Below, in pieces: positions 1 through 11,180 of a stretch of 64,000 bases of DNA (the stretch's first letter is position 1; each line of letters starts with the position of its first letter). The DNA is taken from positions 31,419,980 through 31,483,979 of the forward strand of contig OX457074.1 of assembly GCA_949752795.1 (NCBI GenBank), read 5' to 3'. The position numbers were made by a program, and so were the translations under genes. The notes beneath the pieces are model-generated. The model saw nothing but the letters and a program-made list of their open reading frames with translations. It ran no database searches and was not told the origin of the DNA. The DNA is from Hyperoodon ampullatus (taxonomy: Eukaryota; Chordata; Mammalia; Artiodactyla; Ziphiidae).

Positions 1-2295
1 TGCTCCGGCGGGCACCACGGTCAACGGGTCAGGGGCCTTGCCCCCCAGGGCATGTGTCACTGGAGGGTCGGCCGAGGGGCCAGGAGGAGGGAGGGGACTG
101 GATTCGCTGCGGCTCACCTGAAGGCATCCCGGGCAGTGAGCAGCGGACCCGGTGGGGCGGCGCCATGAGGGGACGAGCCGTGGCGCCAGCTGTCGGGTGC
201 GGAGGCTCCTGTCGCTACCCCGTGGAGCAGAGAAGGGCTGCCCCCGGGATGCACGCGGAGCCCTGGCCCCGGGGGTGCGCAGAGCTGCGGGTGGCTGGTG
301 AGACGGCCCCGCAGGCAGATCCGGCACTGAGACGGAGAGGCAGGTGGAGGCCCACCTGAGGGTCAGCATTTAAGGGTGTGAGCAGAGGGGTGCCTTTGTG
401 TGTCCACAGGGCTCGGTCCCGGGTGCTGGGGTCAGTCTGGGATCCGAGAGCTGTGGCCTAGGACAGTCCCTTCCCCCCCCAGGCACTTGGACTGTGTGTA
501 GGACTCTTCCTCAGGACTCTCACCCCAGAACCACCAGTGGCATTGGCCCTGGATTTTTTTTTTTCCCACTGAAGTAGGCCCTCTGCCTGGAAATGCTTGT
601 CAGTCAGATCAGACATTTGTGGGTGTAAGAGACGGATAAACAATCAGGTTGGTTTCCCGCGATTATAAATCAAAACCAGCGATAATCGGGTTGCTTACTA
701 AGCAGCAGTGAGAAGGCCTGGACTGTTTGGAAGACAGCTCCGTTCTGGTGGGGGAGGTGCTGGTGTTGTGTCAGAGGCCCTGGGTCGAATCCCAGCTCAG
801 CCGCCTTCTACGTGGGTGACCTAGGACGAGCCACGGTCCCTCTGTGGGCCTCAGTGTCCTCATCTGTGCAGAGTCCCCCCGCCACCCTGGCTTCACATGG
901 GCCGTAATGAAGTTCAAGATGGGGGTGGGTGGGGGTGCTGCCCGAGGGACAGAGGCCCGGCCGCACCTCCTCCCGTGTCATCTGGCTTCCGGAAGAGCTT
1001 TGGGGGGAACCAACGAAGGAAGAGTTTGGAGGCACAAAAGAGGTGGTGCCGTGGTGGGCGGGCGTAGGCCGGGGCGCCAGAGCCTGGGGAGAGGCTGGCC
1101 TGAGGCGGATGGTAGCCGAGTGCAGGGCAGGAAGGTGAAGTGAGGCATTTAGCTCGTGGCCCAGCCCTCTCGGGGGGAGGTAAGGGTGACCCAGGAGCGG
1201 GCAGGGAGCTGCCCGCAAGTCTGACTCCTCGTGGCCTGTGGTGGGGGGCCTGGCCCCGCACGTATGGCCCCGCTTGCTCCTGCCGTGCTCTGCAGTCCCC
1301 AGAGCCCACCTCTCTCAGGACTCCGAGGTCCCTCCTCCAGCGCCTTCCCAGCCCACGGCCGCTGCTGTGGATACGGAGGCCACGCCTGCCCTCGCTGGGC
1401 CGGCTCGTGTGCATGTCCTTTCTTCCCGGCCAGGCCAGGCCCCAGGTCACTGCCTGGAATACGCTAGGCGCACAGTAAACGAGTGTCAACTCTACAAGAA
1501 GAGAGCACGCGTGAAGGGAAAATATGATTAGGTGATCTCAGTCCCAAGAGACCGTCAGTCCTTTTACAGCTACTTCCCAAGCCCCAACTTCCAGAGGAGC
1601 GTCAGTGTGTGAAGCAGCTGGTCAGCCAGCCATTTGCTGGACTCTGCAGGGTAATCCCAGCTCCTCTGGGAGACCTGGTCTAGACGGGGTGGTCAGGGGC
1701 TGCTTACTGAGGCCGACACTCCGGCCTCCTTCCCTCGCTCAGTGAACCCGGCCTGCCTGCCTCTGATGTGCCGGGCACGGCATGGGGTACGGTCCTGGGT
1801 CTGCAGGAGCTCCTGGCGCCACACCGGTCAGTGCCAGGCCGGTGGCGAGGGCCAGGCGCTGTCCTGAGCTCCACAGCCTGTGCCTCCGCTGTGACCCCAG
1901 AGGCAGGACCATCGTCCCTGCCTTACAGACGAGGCTCGGAAGTTAAGGACCTCGACCAAGGTCACAGAGCAAGAACGAGAGGAGCAAACAGGTCAGGGAA
2001 GGCTGGGTGTTCCGGGCAGAGCAGAAGGGTCCCCACGGAAAGCCTGGCGAGGCTGCAGGGGAGTCCCTGGGGAGTGACAGGTGGGGCGTCAGGGGCAGCA
2101 GGAAGCACGTCGTCAGGGCCTCGTGGGCCACGCTAGGCACTTGACCTTGGTCGTGAGAGGGGTGAGGAACCTTGAAGGTCGTGGTGGCCAGACCTGCCTT
2201 CCAGAGAGCGCTGGCGAGTGGGGCCGGGTGGGGGCTGGCCTCGCGGCAGGGGCCCACCCAGCTTCTGCCTCCTGACCTCGGCCTGTGTGTTTCAG
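1..2295 (+). other. SMCR8: 3' part of last intron of SMCR8
   Basis: Non-coding sequence upstream of the SMCR8 terminal exon. It ends in a pyrimidine-rich acceptor with AG at 2294-2295. SMCR8 is normally a two-exon gene with most of the coding sequence in exon 1, so exon 1 should lie to the left of the window. The open frames here are GC-driven and match no protein I know. It contains ancient MIR-like pieces (about 730-860 and 1905-1975) and no CHR SINE. Seen: acceptor and exon; inferred: intron status of the left part. Confidence 0.75.
730..862 (+). repeat. MIR-like SINE fragment in SMCR8 intron
   Basis: It carries a MIR-type core: 'ctgggtcgaatcccagctc' followed by 'gtgacctaggacgagccac' and 'cctcagtgtcctcatctgtg', the usual order in MIR elements. 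It is diverged and therefore ancient. A second short MIR-like stretch lies at about 1905-1975. Confidence 0.6.
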
Positions 2296-2749
2296 GGTGG
2301 CGTCCCCTGCCAGTGCTGGCACCCTCCACGCCCTGAGCCGCTACAGCCGCTACACGAGCATCCTGGACCTGGACCGGAAGACCTTGCGCTGCCCCCTCTA
2401 CAGAGGCACCCTGGTGCCCCGGCTGGCAGACCACCGCACGCACATCAAGCGGGGCAGCACTTACTTCCTGCATGTGCAGAGTGTGCTCACGCAGCTCTGC
2501 GCCAAGGCCTTCCTCTACGCCTTCTGCCGCCACCTGCACCTGCCCGCCCGCGGCACGGAAGCCGAGGGGCTGGCCGCCAGCCGCCGGGCCAGCTTCTTGC
2601 AGCTGAACCTGGGGCTGGTGAACGAAGACGTCAAGGTGGTCCAGTACCTGGCAGAGCTGCTGAAGCTACACTACACGCGGGAGCCTTCCGCGGCTGGCCA
2701 ACCCGTGCTCAGGTTCGACTACGTCCCCAGTTTCCTATACAAGATCTGA
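2296..2749 (+). CDS. SMCR8: SMCR8 terminal coding exon (C-terminal about 150 residues)
   Basis: This encodes the C-terminus of SMCR8, the DENN-family subunit of the C9orf72-SMCR8-WDR41 complex, which acts in autophagy, lysosome function and small-GTPase regulation (Rab and Arf GAP activity of the complex). The exon starts after the AG at 2294-2295, supplies the last base of an Arg codon, then reads 150 residues to TGA at 2747-2749. Recognisable stretches are SRYSRYTSILDLDRKTLRCP, LVPRLADHRTHIKRGSTYFL, LGLVNEDVKVVQYLAELLKL and the terminal FDYVPSFLYKI, which match mammalian SMCR8 as I know it. The frame is intact. This part belongs to the C-terminal DENN region. The rest of the protein lies outside the window, so the entry is partial. 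The neighbouring convergent SHMT1 gives the same order as human 17p11.2 and supports orthology. Confidence 0.95.
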
Positions 2750-5700
2750 GGTCAGGCCCGTCCACTGTGACCAAGACCTGTGACTCGGTACGGGGAGGGC
2801 GTTGGCATGACTGGGGGGGTCTTCTGAGCTGTTTAGATTTCTGGTGTCGTTGGCGGGAAGGAAACCGAGGTGGCAGCCGTGGTTCCCAGGTGGCTCTGGG
2901 CAAGGGCGGTGGGGGCACTGGCCCCCTGGCGGCATCTGGAAGGACGGTAACAGCTCGCAGCCCCTTGGAGAGTGGCCTGGGTTCGGGACTGGGGGCCAGG
3001 GCAGAAGAAAGCTTCGGCAGTGTGATGAGGGCCAGGGAGGCGGAGCCTGCAGGGAGGACCACGCCGGCCCTCTTGCACAGCAATGTCAAGAGGAGCAGCC
3101 GTTAACTGGACGATTTGGTCGAAAGCAGGATGGACGGAACGTCCATTGCCTCGTGCAGACCCTAGCCGGGCCTTTTGCGTGGCCTCGCGGAGCCGCCCTC
3201 CCAGGGGAGGCCCCTGGATGCTCCCTGCCCTGTCCTCACGTCCTCGCCAGGCACGGAGGGGCCTGCCGCTGGGCTCCCAGGCTCAGCGGAGTGACCAGTC
3301 ACTGGCCCCTGGTCATCAGAACCGCTGTCGTGGGGGGCTGGGCACAGGCTTCCCGCTGTGCGGGCGAGGAGCTACTAGCTCTCCTGGAGGCGCCGACACT
3401 GTCCTCTCGGGGAGGGTCTGCAGGTGGGCTGGCGCTCGCCCGGCAGAGGTCACCGCAGACCTTCGCTACCACTTCGCTACCTCACGGGGTGTCGCGGGCG
3501 CGGGGCAGCCGGCGGGCTGGGATCTCCTCCGGGAAGGCTCCGGCCTGGAGCACACGCACTCACAGCAGTTCATTCCGCCCCAGCTGAGTCCCAGCCCCAC
3601 TTCCTGTTCACCCACCAGGACCCTCCTGACACAGTTACCGCTGGTGTGTGTAGGTGGATGGTTTTTTGCAATCTTGAAAATGTCATACTTCTCTTCTTTA
3701 AGTTGTTTGTCCCTAAGCAGGGAGAACTCTTGGTATTACTGCTTTTTAATTTTTTCCCCTAAGTTGTGGTAAAAGACACCTGAACCAGCCACAGTGGTTG
3801 CTCCTGAGCACGCATGTGTGTCTGCCGGGGCCGTGTTCTGTGTCGTCAGAGTCCTGCTGTTGAGACCTGGTCTGCCACCAGCTTTGCAGCACACCACAGC
3901 GGTCAGGACCTCCTGGTGACCAAGGAGGCTTTGTATCATCTCTCTCCCATGGCCCTCCCTGCCTAGGCTTCTGGTCAGGGTCCCCATTCCTGCCAGAGTG
4001 TGATTCTGCTCCGGAGGCCGTGACCAAGGCCCACTGTGACAGGGCTGCCACCGCATCTCCTTGGGTCTTTGTACCTGTGTTGTCACCTGTGTCCCCCAGA
4101 GAGGCGTCTCCAGGGACCACACGGCAGCTTCCGAACGTGCAGTGTGGGTGCTGGTGGGAAGGCTGCCCTCCTGTTACCACTGCCCCCCTTGTGTTCAGAT
4201 GCTGCTTTGTTTTCTAGGTAGGTGGCTAATTGCATCTACTTGGGCCTCCTGGGACACGAGCTTGTGACACCTTATCTCCGAGGGAAGAGTAGTCCGTGGG
4301 GCCCAAATGACCATATGGGAAGCGATCACGGGCCCACCTGTTTTGTTCCCGGGCCACCAACATGGCCTCTGCGGTTCACACCTCACACCTGGGAAGGCAG
4401 AAGGGGCAGCAGGTCAGTCACACTGGCCTCCTAGAAGCGAAAGTCCACTCTGGAGGGTGTTTGTGCAGAAGCTCCACCTCAGGCGAGCCCTGCCGGTGCG
4501 AGAAGGCCTGGCCGTGGGGCAGCCGCAGAGAGGGCACCCAGAGCCCCTCTCCTGAGCTGTTTCTTCAGTGAGGAGTAGAGCTGTACTCGCTGACGAGGGG
4601 CTGAACTCCAGCATTTACATTTTGGTTAAAATCCAACTTTGCAGTGTGGCAGTTTCACAGAATTGCTTGATGCCAAGTATGTTTCTCTTCAAAGGGGAAC
4701 CAGGCCCTCCCGGTCCTGCCACGCTGGGGACTGGAACCTGCCAGGAGTCTCAGATGCACCTGAGCCTGAGTGGTGGGGGCCTGTGCAACGAACTCATCTC
4801 GTCAGGAATCTTAAGAGGTGTTCCCTGGTAATAGGTCAGCAAGCGTCCAAATGCTGAGAAACGCTTCAAAAATCAGAGGGTGTCAGTGCCCTTAGTACTT
4901 CTTCAATCCTAAGTATCGCCTCGAAGGCCCAGGCACCAAAACCTTGAGGTTTGTTTCAACTTCACTTCCAGTCCATTACCTGCCCCCCACCCTGCCTTTT
5001 TAAAGCAGTCCAAGTTAAGAACCTGCCCAGGCTGGCATTTATGCAGTAGTGATTTCCAGAAGCTCCACGGTAGACATCAGCTGAACACTTTTATAGCACC
5101 TGTGGCCCTGGGGACCCTACTCCTTTAGTAGAATCTGGAAATGGGCTGTGATAGCCCAGCTGCCATTTCCCATCTAGCTCTGAACTTCTTGCTTCAGATC
5201 AGTTACTGTGTGCAAAGTATCGTAGACTTCATCCCCAAACAAGTAACAAATACCATGTCAAAATCCCAGGATGGCCGATAGATTCTCCCCCGAGTGTCAG
5301 GGCTGCTGCAGCTCGTGACACGTCCCCGGAGGCCCAGTGGCCTGGAAGATCTCGCACGCAGCTCGCCACCCACTCCACCAGTGCTGGGCGCGTGGCCCCC
5401 CGCTCCCCAGCCTGACGGCGCCTGGCCGGTCAGCTTTTCCACATAGCCCACGTCATCTTTGCACAGGCAGGAGCCCTCCTGGGCTGGTGCGGTCCCTCAG
5501 TCCATGTGGCCAGCCTTCGGAGGCACCAGCCCCCCAAGCCAGCATCAGATCTTACCTCCCATCTCCCTAGAGGCTCAAGAAAGTGCCTTGGCTCGTGCTT
5601 TGAAGCAAACCAGCTAGCTTTCTGGCTTTTTCCCAATATTGGGATAGAAACTGATAAAACTGGAATTTTTGAGAGAGAGATGGTATTAACGTTGCAAAAA

Positions 5701-6257
5701 GGAAAAGTATCATCTCTACTTCCGGCTGGAAGGAAAACCAGCCTCAGCTAAGGCTGGAGCACAGCCAGCTCTTCTGAGCCCGTCCTGCTTTGCGGTTTGG
5801 TTTCAGCTGTGGGGAGGAGGGAGCACTTGGCCATGAATCAAGTGCTGGTCTGGGCCCTAGCCTCCCGGGAGTGCTTGTGTGGTGGCCTTTGTCTCCTGCG
5901 GGGGGAAGAGTCAAGCTCCTGGGTGTAAGGCTGTTTCCACAGCTGCGGAGGTGGCAGCTGCCCTGCCCGCTGCGCTGGAGCCCCAGGGCGTCAACTGCAG
6001 CTGTGTTAAGGCCACGGAGAGAAGCATAGTGTGTGAGGACGTCGTATTTGTCCTTTTTTGGAAAGCTGTATTATTACTGCATGCTCCTTGTCGTGTGTGA
6101 GCGTGAGTCCCACCGGGTGAGCCGTGGCCACTGCAGCCAGAGTGAGAGCGTGCTGCACACACCACACACATGTCCGCAGCTCCCGGTGTGGCTGCACCAG
6201 AGTTCAACCAGTCATGCCAAACGAATAGTATGAGAAGTGTACTTTTTAAGAAATTAA

Positions 6258-6263
6258 TTTATT
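6258..6263 (-). terminator. SHMT1: Candidate poly(A) signal of SHMT1
   Basis: AATAAA on the minus strand (TTTATT on the plus strand), about 755 bases downstream of the SHMT1 stop. No canonical signal was seen closer to the stop. A weaker AATACA variant lies at 6814-6819. If 6258 is used, the SHMT1 transcript ends inside the SMCR8 3' UTR. Confidence 0.5.
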
Positions 6264-6396
6264 TGAGTTGAGATATTTTTGAGATATAAAAATTGGTTGT
6301 ATTTTTTAAAGCTATAATTCTTGTAGATATTCTGTGGTTAAAAATTTGTGCTTATTAAAAATGGTCATCTATGTTTTGCACTTGAGATTTGTGAAA

Positions 6397-6402
6397 AATA
6401 AA
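6397..6402 (+). terminator. SMCR8: Poly(A) signal AATAAA of SMCR8
   Basis: A canonical AATAAA followed within 20 bases by 'gtttctgtggg', a GT-rich downstream element. It is the best signal on this strand between the SMCR8 stop and the SHMT1 coding exons. Confidence 0.7.
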
Positions 6403-7017
6403 GTTTCTGTGGGAAGGTGACCTCTGGTTTCCTGATCACGGGAGGGAGGTGGTTGTCTGCTCAGCGGCTTGGGACTAGGTTCCCTGGCCTGCCTTCCCTG
6501 GGCTGGGGGAAGGGGACCACATCCCCCTCCTGCCCAGGTGCTGTAAGCGGGACTCCCACGGAGCTGGATGGCACCTGAACAGACCCGTCTAACTTGTGAT
6601 TCTGATTGAAAGCACAGCAGAAGGGCCAGGACGCTCCCTCCTCGTTTGCGACGGTTATAACTGAGTCCTCCTTTGGTGCCCACCAGGGAACAGATAGCAA
6701 CGGGCAGCTCTTCCAAGCTCGAACTTTGGTGCTTCTGGCTGCCGCAGCAAGTCAGGGAAGCCCAGTAACCCTGCCCTCCACCAGTCTGGATAATTAAGGC
6801 TGAATGGCTAAATTGTATTTCATTTTTCCAGAATAACTATACGTAGCTGTGAGAAAGTGAGGTTCATATTTAAACTCCTTAATAACTTGTCCCAGAATGA
6901 CTAACACTGAGCCTTAAACAAATTTTGGTTTGTGAACAAGGTAAAAAAAGCAAAGTCCGAAAAGGGGCCCGTGTGGGGCCTCCAGGGCACTGGGTCCCTG
7001 GGCGGGCGGGCACTCCT

Positions 7018-7190
7018 CTAGAAGTCGGGCAGGCCGGGCAGAGGGAAGAGGGCGGCGAAGCTCTCCACCTCCGCCCTGAGTGCTGCCACAGCCCGCTGGT
7101 GATCCTCGGCCCCTGCCAGCTTCTCCGTGAATTCCTTCAGGGTGGCCTTCACCCCCACGGTGTCCTGGATCTGCAGGGTCAGCTCTATCC
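7018..7190 (-). CDS. SHMT1: SHMT1 exon 12, coding part (residues 428-484)
   Basis: It starts after the acceptor CAG at 7191-7193, completes a split Gly codon and ends with TAG at 7018-7020. The product begins [10 protein letters not shown] and ends [15 protein letters not shown], the conserved SHMT1 C-terminus that takes part in tetramer packing. The stretch after EKLAG differs from human and probably holds the single extra residue of this orthologue. The exon continues as 3' UTR to lower coordinates. Confidence 0.95.
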
Positions 7191-7392
7191 CTGCGCCAAT
7201 GAGAGACGCCACTGCCCACGTGCCCCCGGCGGCCGGGCCCGACTGCTCTGCTGTCCACGCGCCCGCCACCCTCTCAGCCCACACCGTCTGCTGGGCGATG
7301 CTGTTTCCCGGCCCTGCTCAAGCCTTGACGCAGAGCTGTCCTTCATCCCGACCGCACAGCCCCGCGCGGCCAGTGTCCACGCCTCTCCTCAC

Positions 7393-7503
7393 CTCTGTGA
7401 ACAAAATGGGCAACTTTTTGGAAATCTTCTTCCAAGAGTCCTCGGGATGTCAGCGCCGGGGTCCCCAGGCGCAGTCCGCTGGGCCGCAGAGCGCTTTTGT
7501 CAC
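7393..7503 (-). CDS. SHMT1: SHMT1 exon 11 (residues 391-427)
   Basis: 111 nt. The acceptor 'tattgaag' lies at the upper side and the donor GTGAGG at 7387-7392. It encodes [20 protein letters not shown] through AHFVHR. R402 in SGLRLGTPA is the carboxylate-binding arginine. Phase 1 at both ends, consistent with its neighbours. Confidence 0.95.
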
Positions 7504-7933
7504 CTTCAATAGAAACAGGCTCTGTCCCTGGGCTGCACCCATCTCCCCACTGACCATCGGGCACTGGGAAGGGGCTCGTGGGCAAAAGGAATAGGCCCAT
7601 GGATGCTGGCTCACACCTCGGCTGCGCTACTTGAAATATCAGGAGAGCCGCCTTTTGCGACGTGGTCCTTGCTCCTGACACCAGGGCAGCATCTGTCTGG
7701 GTTTGAGGGGCGTCGCCCACATCTTATTCACGACCCGCTGAGAAATGCAGCCGGTTTTCCAGAGGCCCCAGCCTCCCTCTCCCTCTCCGTCCCCAGCGGA
7801 GTCAGCGCCGCGTCAGAGGGGGCGGGCAGGGGGGCACGGCCTGGCTCCTGTCCAACGCTGCACATCTTGTCCCCAGAGCCAAGTCACCATCGGCCTTGAG
7901 AGGTGCACACAGGAGAGGGCTGAGGACGCTTAC

Positions 7934-8050
7934 CTGGGCAGGTGTTCTTGTTGCAGGCGATGGAACAGGCTTCCAGCACCTTCTCAGCCCGGCCGCCGTC
8001 CGTGCCTTTGGAGCGGAGGTCCACGAGGATCAAGTGGTTGTCAGAACCAC
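7934..8050 (-). CDS. SHMT1: SHMT1 exon 10 (residues 352-390)
   Basis: 117 nt, with acceptor CAG at 8051-8053 and donor GTAAGC at 7928-7933. It encodes [20 protein letters not shown] through NKNTCP. This strand-rich segment of the C-terminal domain is essentially identical to human SHMT1. Confidence 0.95.
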
Positions 8051-8953
8051 CTGGAAACCAGGTTAGACACATGGAAGCCGACCCCGTGCTGAGCCAAGGG
8101 ATCTTTCTCTTCCAAAGAAATGGGGGGTGTGTGACCCCCACCACGTGTCCTGCGGGGATTTCATCACCTGCTAAAGACCACATACCCCAGGGCCTCAGAG
8201 TTTGAGAAGAAGCACAGAGTAGTTTAAAAAGGGAACCTGAGGATGCAGAGGGGGCTGAGGGCAAACGGCCAGCCCAGACGGCCCACTGCCACGTCCCAAC
8301 CTGTCAGGTGCCGGGGCAGCGCCTGGAAGCCTGTTGGGGTGATGACGTCATCTGGGAATGTCCCCCTTCTAAGTCCACCCTCAAGGCTCCCTCTAAGGGG
8401 GACTCAGAGTAGCGGGCAGTGGGCGATCTAGGTGACAGGGTGATGGGCACGTCAGGTGCAGACACTGACAGCCCACTGTGTGCTTCAACCCCAATCCTAC
8501 GAGGATGATAGTATTTTCAAAGTGGTGCAGAAGAGATATGGAAGAACTTTCTGTAACGGCCCAAGGAATCTTCCAAGCACCTGATCTTCACTTTGAACTC
8601 TGGTTAATCCCCGGGTTAACTAGATCCCCATCGCTGACTTAGGCGATGACCACGGCTTCAAAGACGCATGTGGCCTAAGCGGATGCACGGCTCTGGACCC
8701 ACAGCCCCCTTGCTTGCGGCGTGGCTTTAGGAACCTCAGACGCCCATTTGTAAAATAAGACCAGTGATTCCCAAGGCTGTCTCGAGGTTTGAACGAGGTC
8801 GTGTATACAGAGCTGAGGGGATCCCGAGTCACCCCAAGGCTGCGGCCACCGTGCCCAGGCCACGACCCTATAGCCACACCCTGACAGGGCCAGGACGAGA
8901 CTCGAGCAGCCCCGAGGAGCAAGGACACCCTCGGGGCTCGGTTCCTGTCGTAC

Positions 8954-9076
8954 CTGTGACCACTTTGTAGCCCAGCCCCATCAAGGCCTCGGCCAGAGCC
9001 CTGCAGTTGGCCAGCACCTGGCGCTGGTAGACTCTGAACTCCGGAGTCATGGCCTGCTTCAGAGCCACCGCCACCC
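8954..9076 (-). CDS. SHMT1: SHMT1 exon 9 (residues 311-351)
   Basis: 123 nt, with acceptor CAG at 9077-9079 and donor GTACGA at 8948-8953. It encodes [20 protein letters not shown] through GLGYKVVT. It joins in frame to exon 10 through a split Gly codon. Confidence 0.94.
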
Positions 9077-10235
9077 CTGGCAGGAGATGAAGACAGACCG
9101 TGAGTCAAAGAAACACCCGTCTCCACTTGGGCTTCCCAGCTTCTCAGTGTCACCCAGGGCGGTGGGTTACATCTCCTCCCAAAATGATCCCTTTTAACCC
9201 TGCAATTACCCGGCTAAGCCTCAGACCTCTCTCTGAGCAAGTGCTTTTGAGGCGGATTCTCTCCAGCATGAAATTTCAGGCTAAGGAAATCACCAGGGGA
9301 GAGCTGTTCCCAGCAAGATGGATTTTATGTCCTTTTTAAGCTCGACGTATGTGAATGGATCACTTAGCTGCTGATGCTTTGATGCCAAATTATGCACCTT
9401 TCAGAGCAGAGCCCAGATGAGAGGTACAGGCCTGATCTACCTGCACACCCAGACTCCTCTGGGACCTTGTTCGATCCCCAGGGTTGCTTAAAGGGGCGCA
9501 GAAGATGGAGGAGGATGCAAACCATGTGCCCACGTCCTGGCACAGGAGCCCCCAGTCCGTGTGTGGAAAACGGCCTGGAGAGGCTGGAGGGCTGGCCTCC
9601 CACCACTGGAGGGCGCTAAGTGGGTGGGTATAAGGGGAGCCGCCCCTGCCCACTCGAGCCTAAAACTCCCCCTTCACTGCTCCCTGCACACCCCTTGCAC
9701 ACACCGGTACTTCTGACGGTCTCCCAATGGGGACGGGACACCTTTGTCCTGGCTCCTCCACCAACTGCTTTGCTCCAAAGACGGAGTAAAAGCTCTGAGG
9801 TCATCAGATTTTCTAAGGCTCGGGTACAACCAGAGAAGGAGTATGTCTATGACAGCTGCTGGGCCATCATGGAATAGGATCTAGGAGGTACCAGCGTGGC
9901 CCCAAAGACAAGGCCGAGGGTCAGACACAGGTGTCGCCGTCCCCTCCCCTGGAGGCCAGGAGACCAGGAGAGGGCCACCCGCCCGCTCACGTGCTCCTTC
10001 AGCTGTGCAGTCTTCCATTGTCAGGTCCCCTCCCCGTGGTTTCTCAGGGGCTCAGGTGGGGCCTGCCCGACTCAGTGGAGCGGCCATCACCTCTGTCCCT
10101 GGTGACATATGCACTGCTCCCCTTCCCTGCCTCGTTAGCACCTCTTAGACAGTGCACACGCTCTGGGGGACGGGCTGTGGGGGAACCGCCCGAGGTGTGT
10201 GGCTGCGGGGCCTGGGCAGGGTGGGTCTGCGTTAC

Positions 10236-10352
10236 CAGCAATGGCGTGGTTGTGGGGCCCCCCCTGCAGGCCTGGGAACACGGCAGAGTTGATGAGTGAC
10301 TCCAGGTTGTAGCGAGTCTCTTTGCCCGTCTTCGGGTCCACGCTGCGCACTC
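10236..10352 (-). CDS. SHMT1: SHMT1 exon 8 (residues 272-310)
   Basis: 117 nt, with acceptor CAG at 10353-10355 and donor GTAACG at 10230-10235. It encodes [20 protein letters not shown] through GGPHNHAIA. The [10 protein letters not shown] block is a hallmark of SHMT near the active site and subunit interface. Confidence 0.95.
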
Positions 10353-10514
10353 CTGGACAAAAGACAACACGGGACATGGGACAGGCGATTCCGTTTTCTC
10401 CCCTCCTGGACAGAGACCCGGCCCCACTCCTGGAGGCGATGCTGCAGGCCAGGGAGGGTGCTTGCTCCCAGGGGGGGCTGGGTGGGGGAACCACCTTTCA
10501 AAGGTCAAAGGAAG

Positions 10515-10800
10515 GGGCTTCCCTGGTGGTGCAGTGGTTAAGAATCCGCCTGCCAGTGCAGGGGACATGGGTTTGAGCCCTGGTCTGGGAAGATCCCACA
10601 TGCCACGGAGCAACTAAGCTCGTGTGCCACAACTACTGAGCCTGCACTCTAGAGCCTGCAAGCCACAACTACTGAGCCCACGTGCCTAGAGCCCGTGCTT
10701 GGCAGCAATGAGAAGCCCATGCACCGTAACTAGAGAAAACCCGCGTGCAGCAACAAAGACCCAATGCAGCCACACACACACACACACACACACACAAGAG
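10515..10800 (+). repeat. CHR-type SINE, long form, in SHMT1 intron 7
   Basis: Head 'ggggcttccctggtggtgca', B-box-like 'ggtttgagccctggtctggg', then the 'caactactgag' body and a (CA)n tail at 10771-10797. Flanked by 'aaaggaagg'-like direct repeats. This is the first CHR SINE met from the left end of the window. Confidence 0.9.
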
Positions 10801-11019
10801 GTGAAAGGAAGGATGAAAATGTTCCTCCACTGATAGTAACAAAGAATATGCCTCGGGCATATTTCCTCAAAGAACTGTCCAAGAGAGCAGTCTTCCAAGA
10901 TGACTCCTTTGGGGGAGACGTGACTCATTTGGCCAGAAACGGAGAAGCTTCCTTTCTGAGAAAAGTTAAGGACCAATAATAAGAGCTGCCAGTGTCTCCA
11001 TGGAGCTTCTTGTGAGCCA

Positions 11020-11180
11020 GCAACGGCTCTGAGCAGTTTCCCTAAATTCATTCATTCGATCCTCACGACAGCAGTCCCCAGGGACAGGCACTATTATTAT
11101 GATCCCTACTCTGGAGGTGAGGAATTGAGGCACAGAGAGGCTGCACAACTAGCCGAAGATCACACAGCACATCCATGGCA
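11020..11180 (-). repeat. MIR-like fragment in intron 7
   Basis: It has the conserved MIR-type order 'attcattcgatcctcacgac', 'ctattattatgatccctact', 'gaggcacagagaggctg' and 'agatcacacagc'. Ancient and diverged. Confidence 0.55.

Larger units (their letters stand above)
2750..6420 (+). other. SMCR8: SMCR8 3' untranslated region
   Basis: About 3.7 kb from the stop codon to just past the AATAAA at 6397-6402, which is followed by a GT-rich stretch. SMCR8 is known to have a long 3' UTR. There is no sustained homology-bearing reading frame and no CHR SINE, in contrast to the regions further right. The last third becomes AT-rich (about 6240-6400). The exact cleavage site is inferred. An upstream ATTAAA at 6353-6358 could also be used. 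Confidence 0.75.
6240..7017 (-). other. SHMT1: SHMT1 3' untranslated region
   Basis: From the TAG to shortly beyond the minus-strand AATAAA at 6258-6263. It contains no repeat I recognise. The distal part (6240-6420) would be antisense to the end of the SMCR8 3' UTR. The extent is inferred and could be shorter if the AATACA at 6814-6819 is used. Confidence 0.5.

Noticed and set aside
2218..3105. 295-codon plus-strand frame over the SMCR8 exon
   Set aside because: It is a different frame from the conserved SMCR8 reading and crosses the splice acceptor. It is a shadow of the true coding frame.
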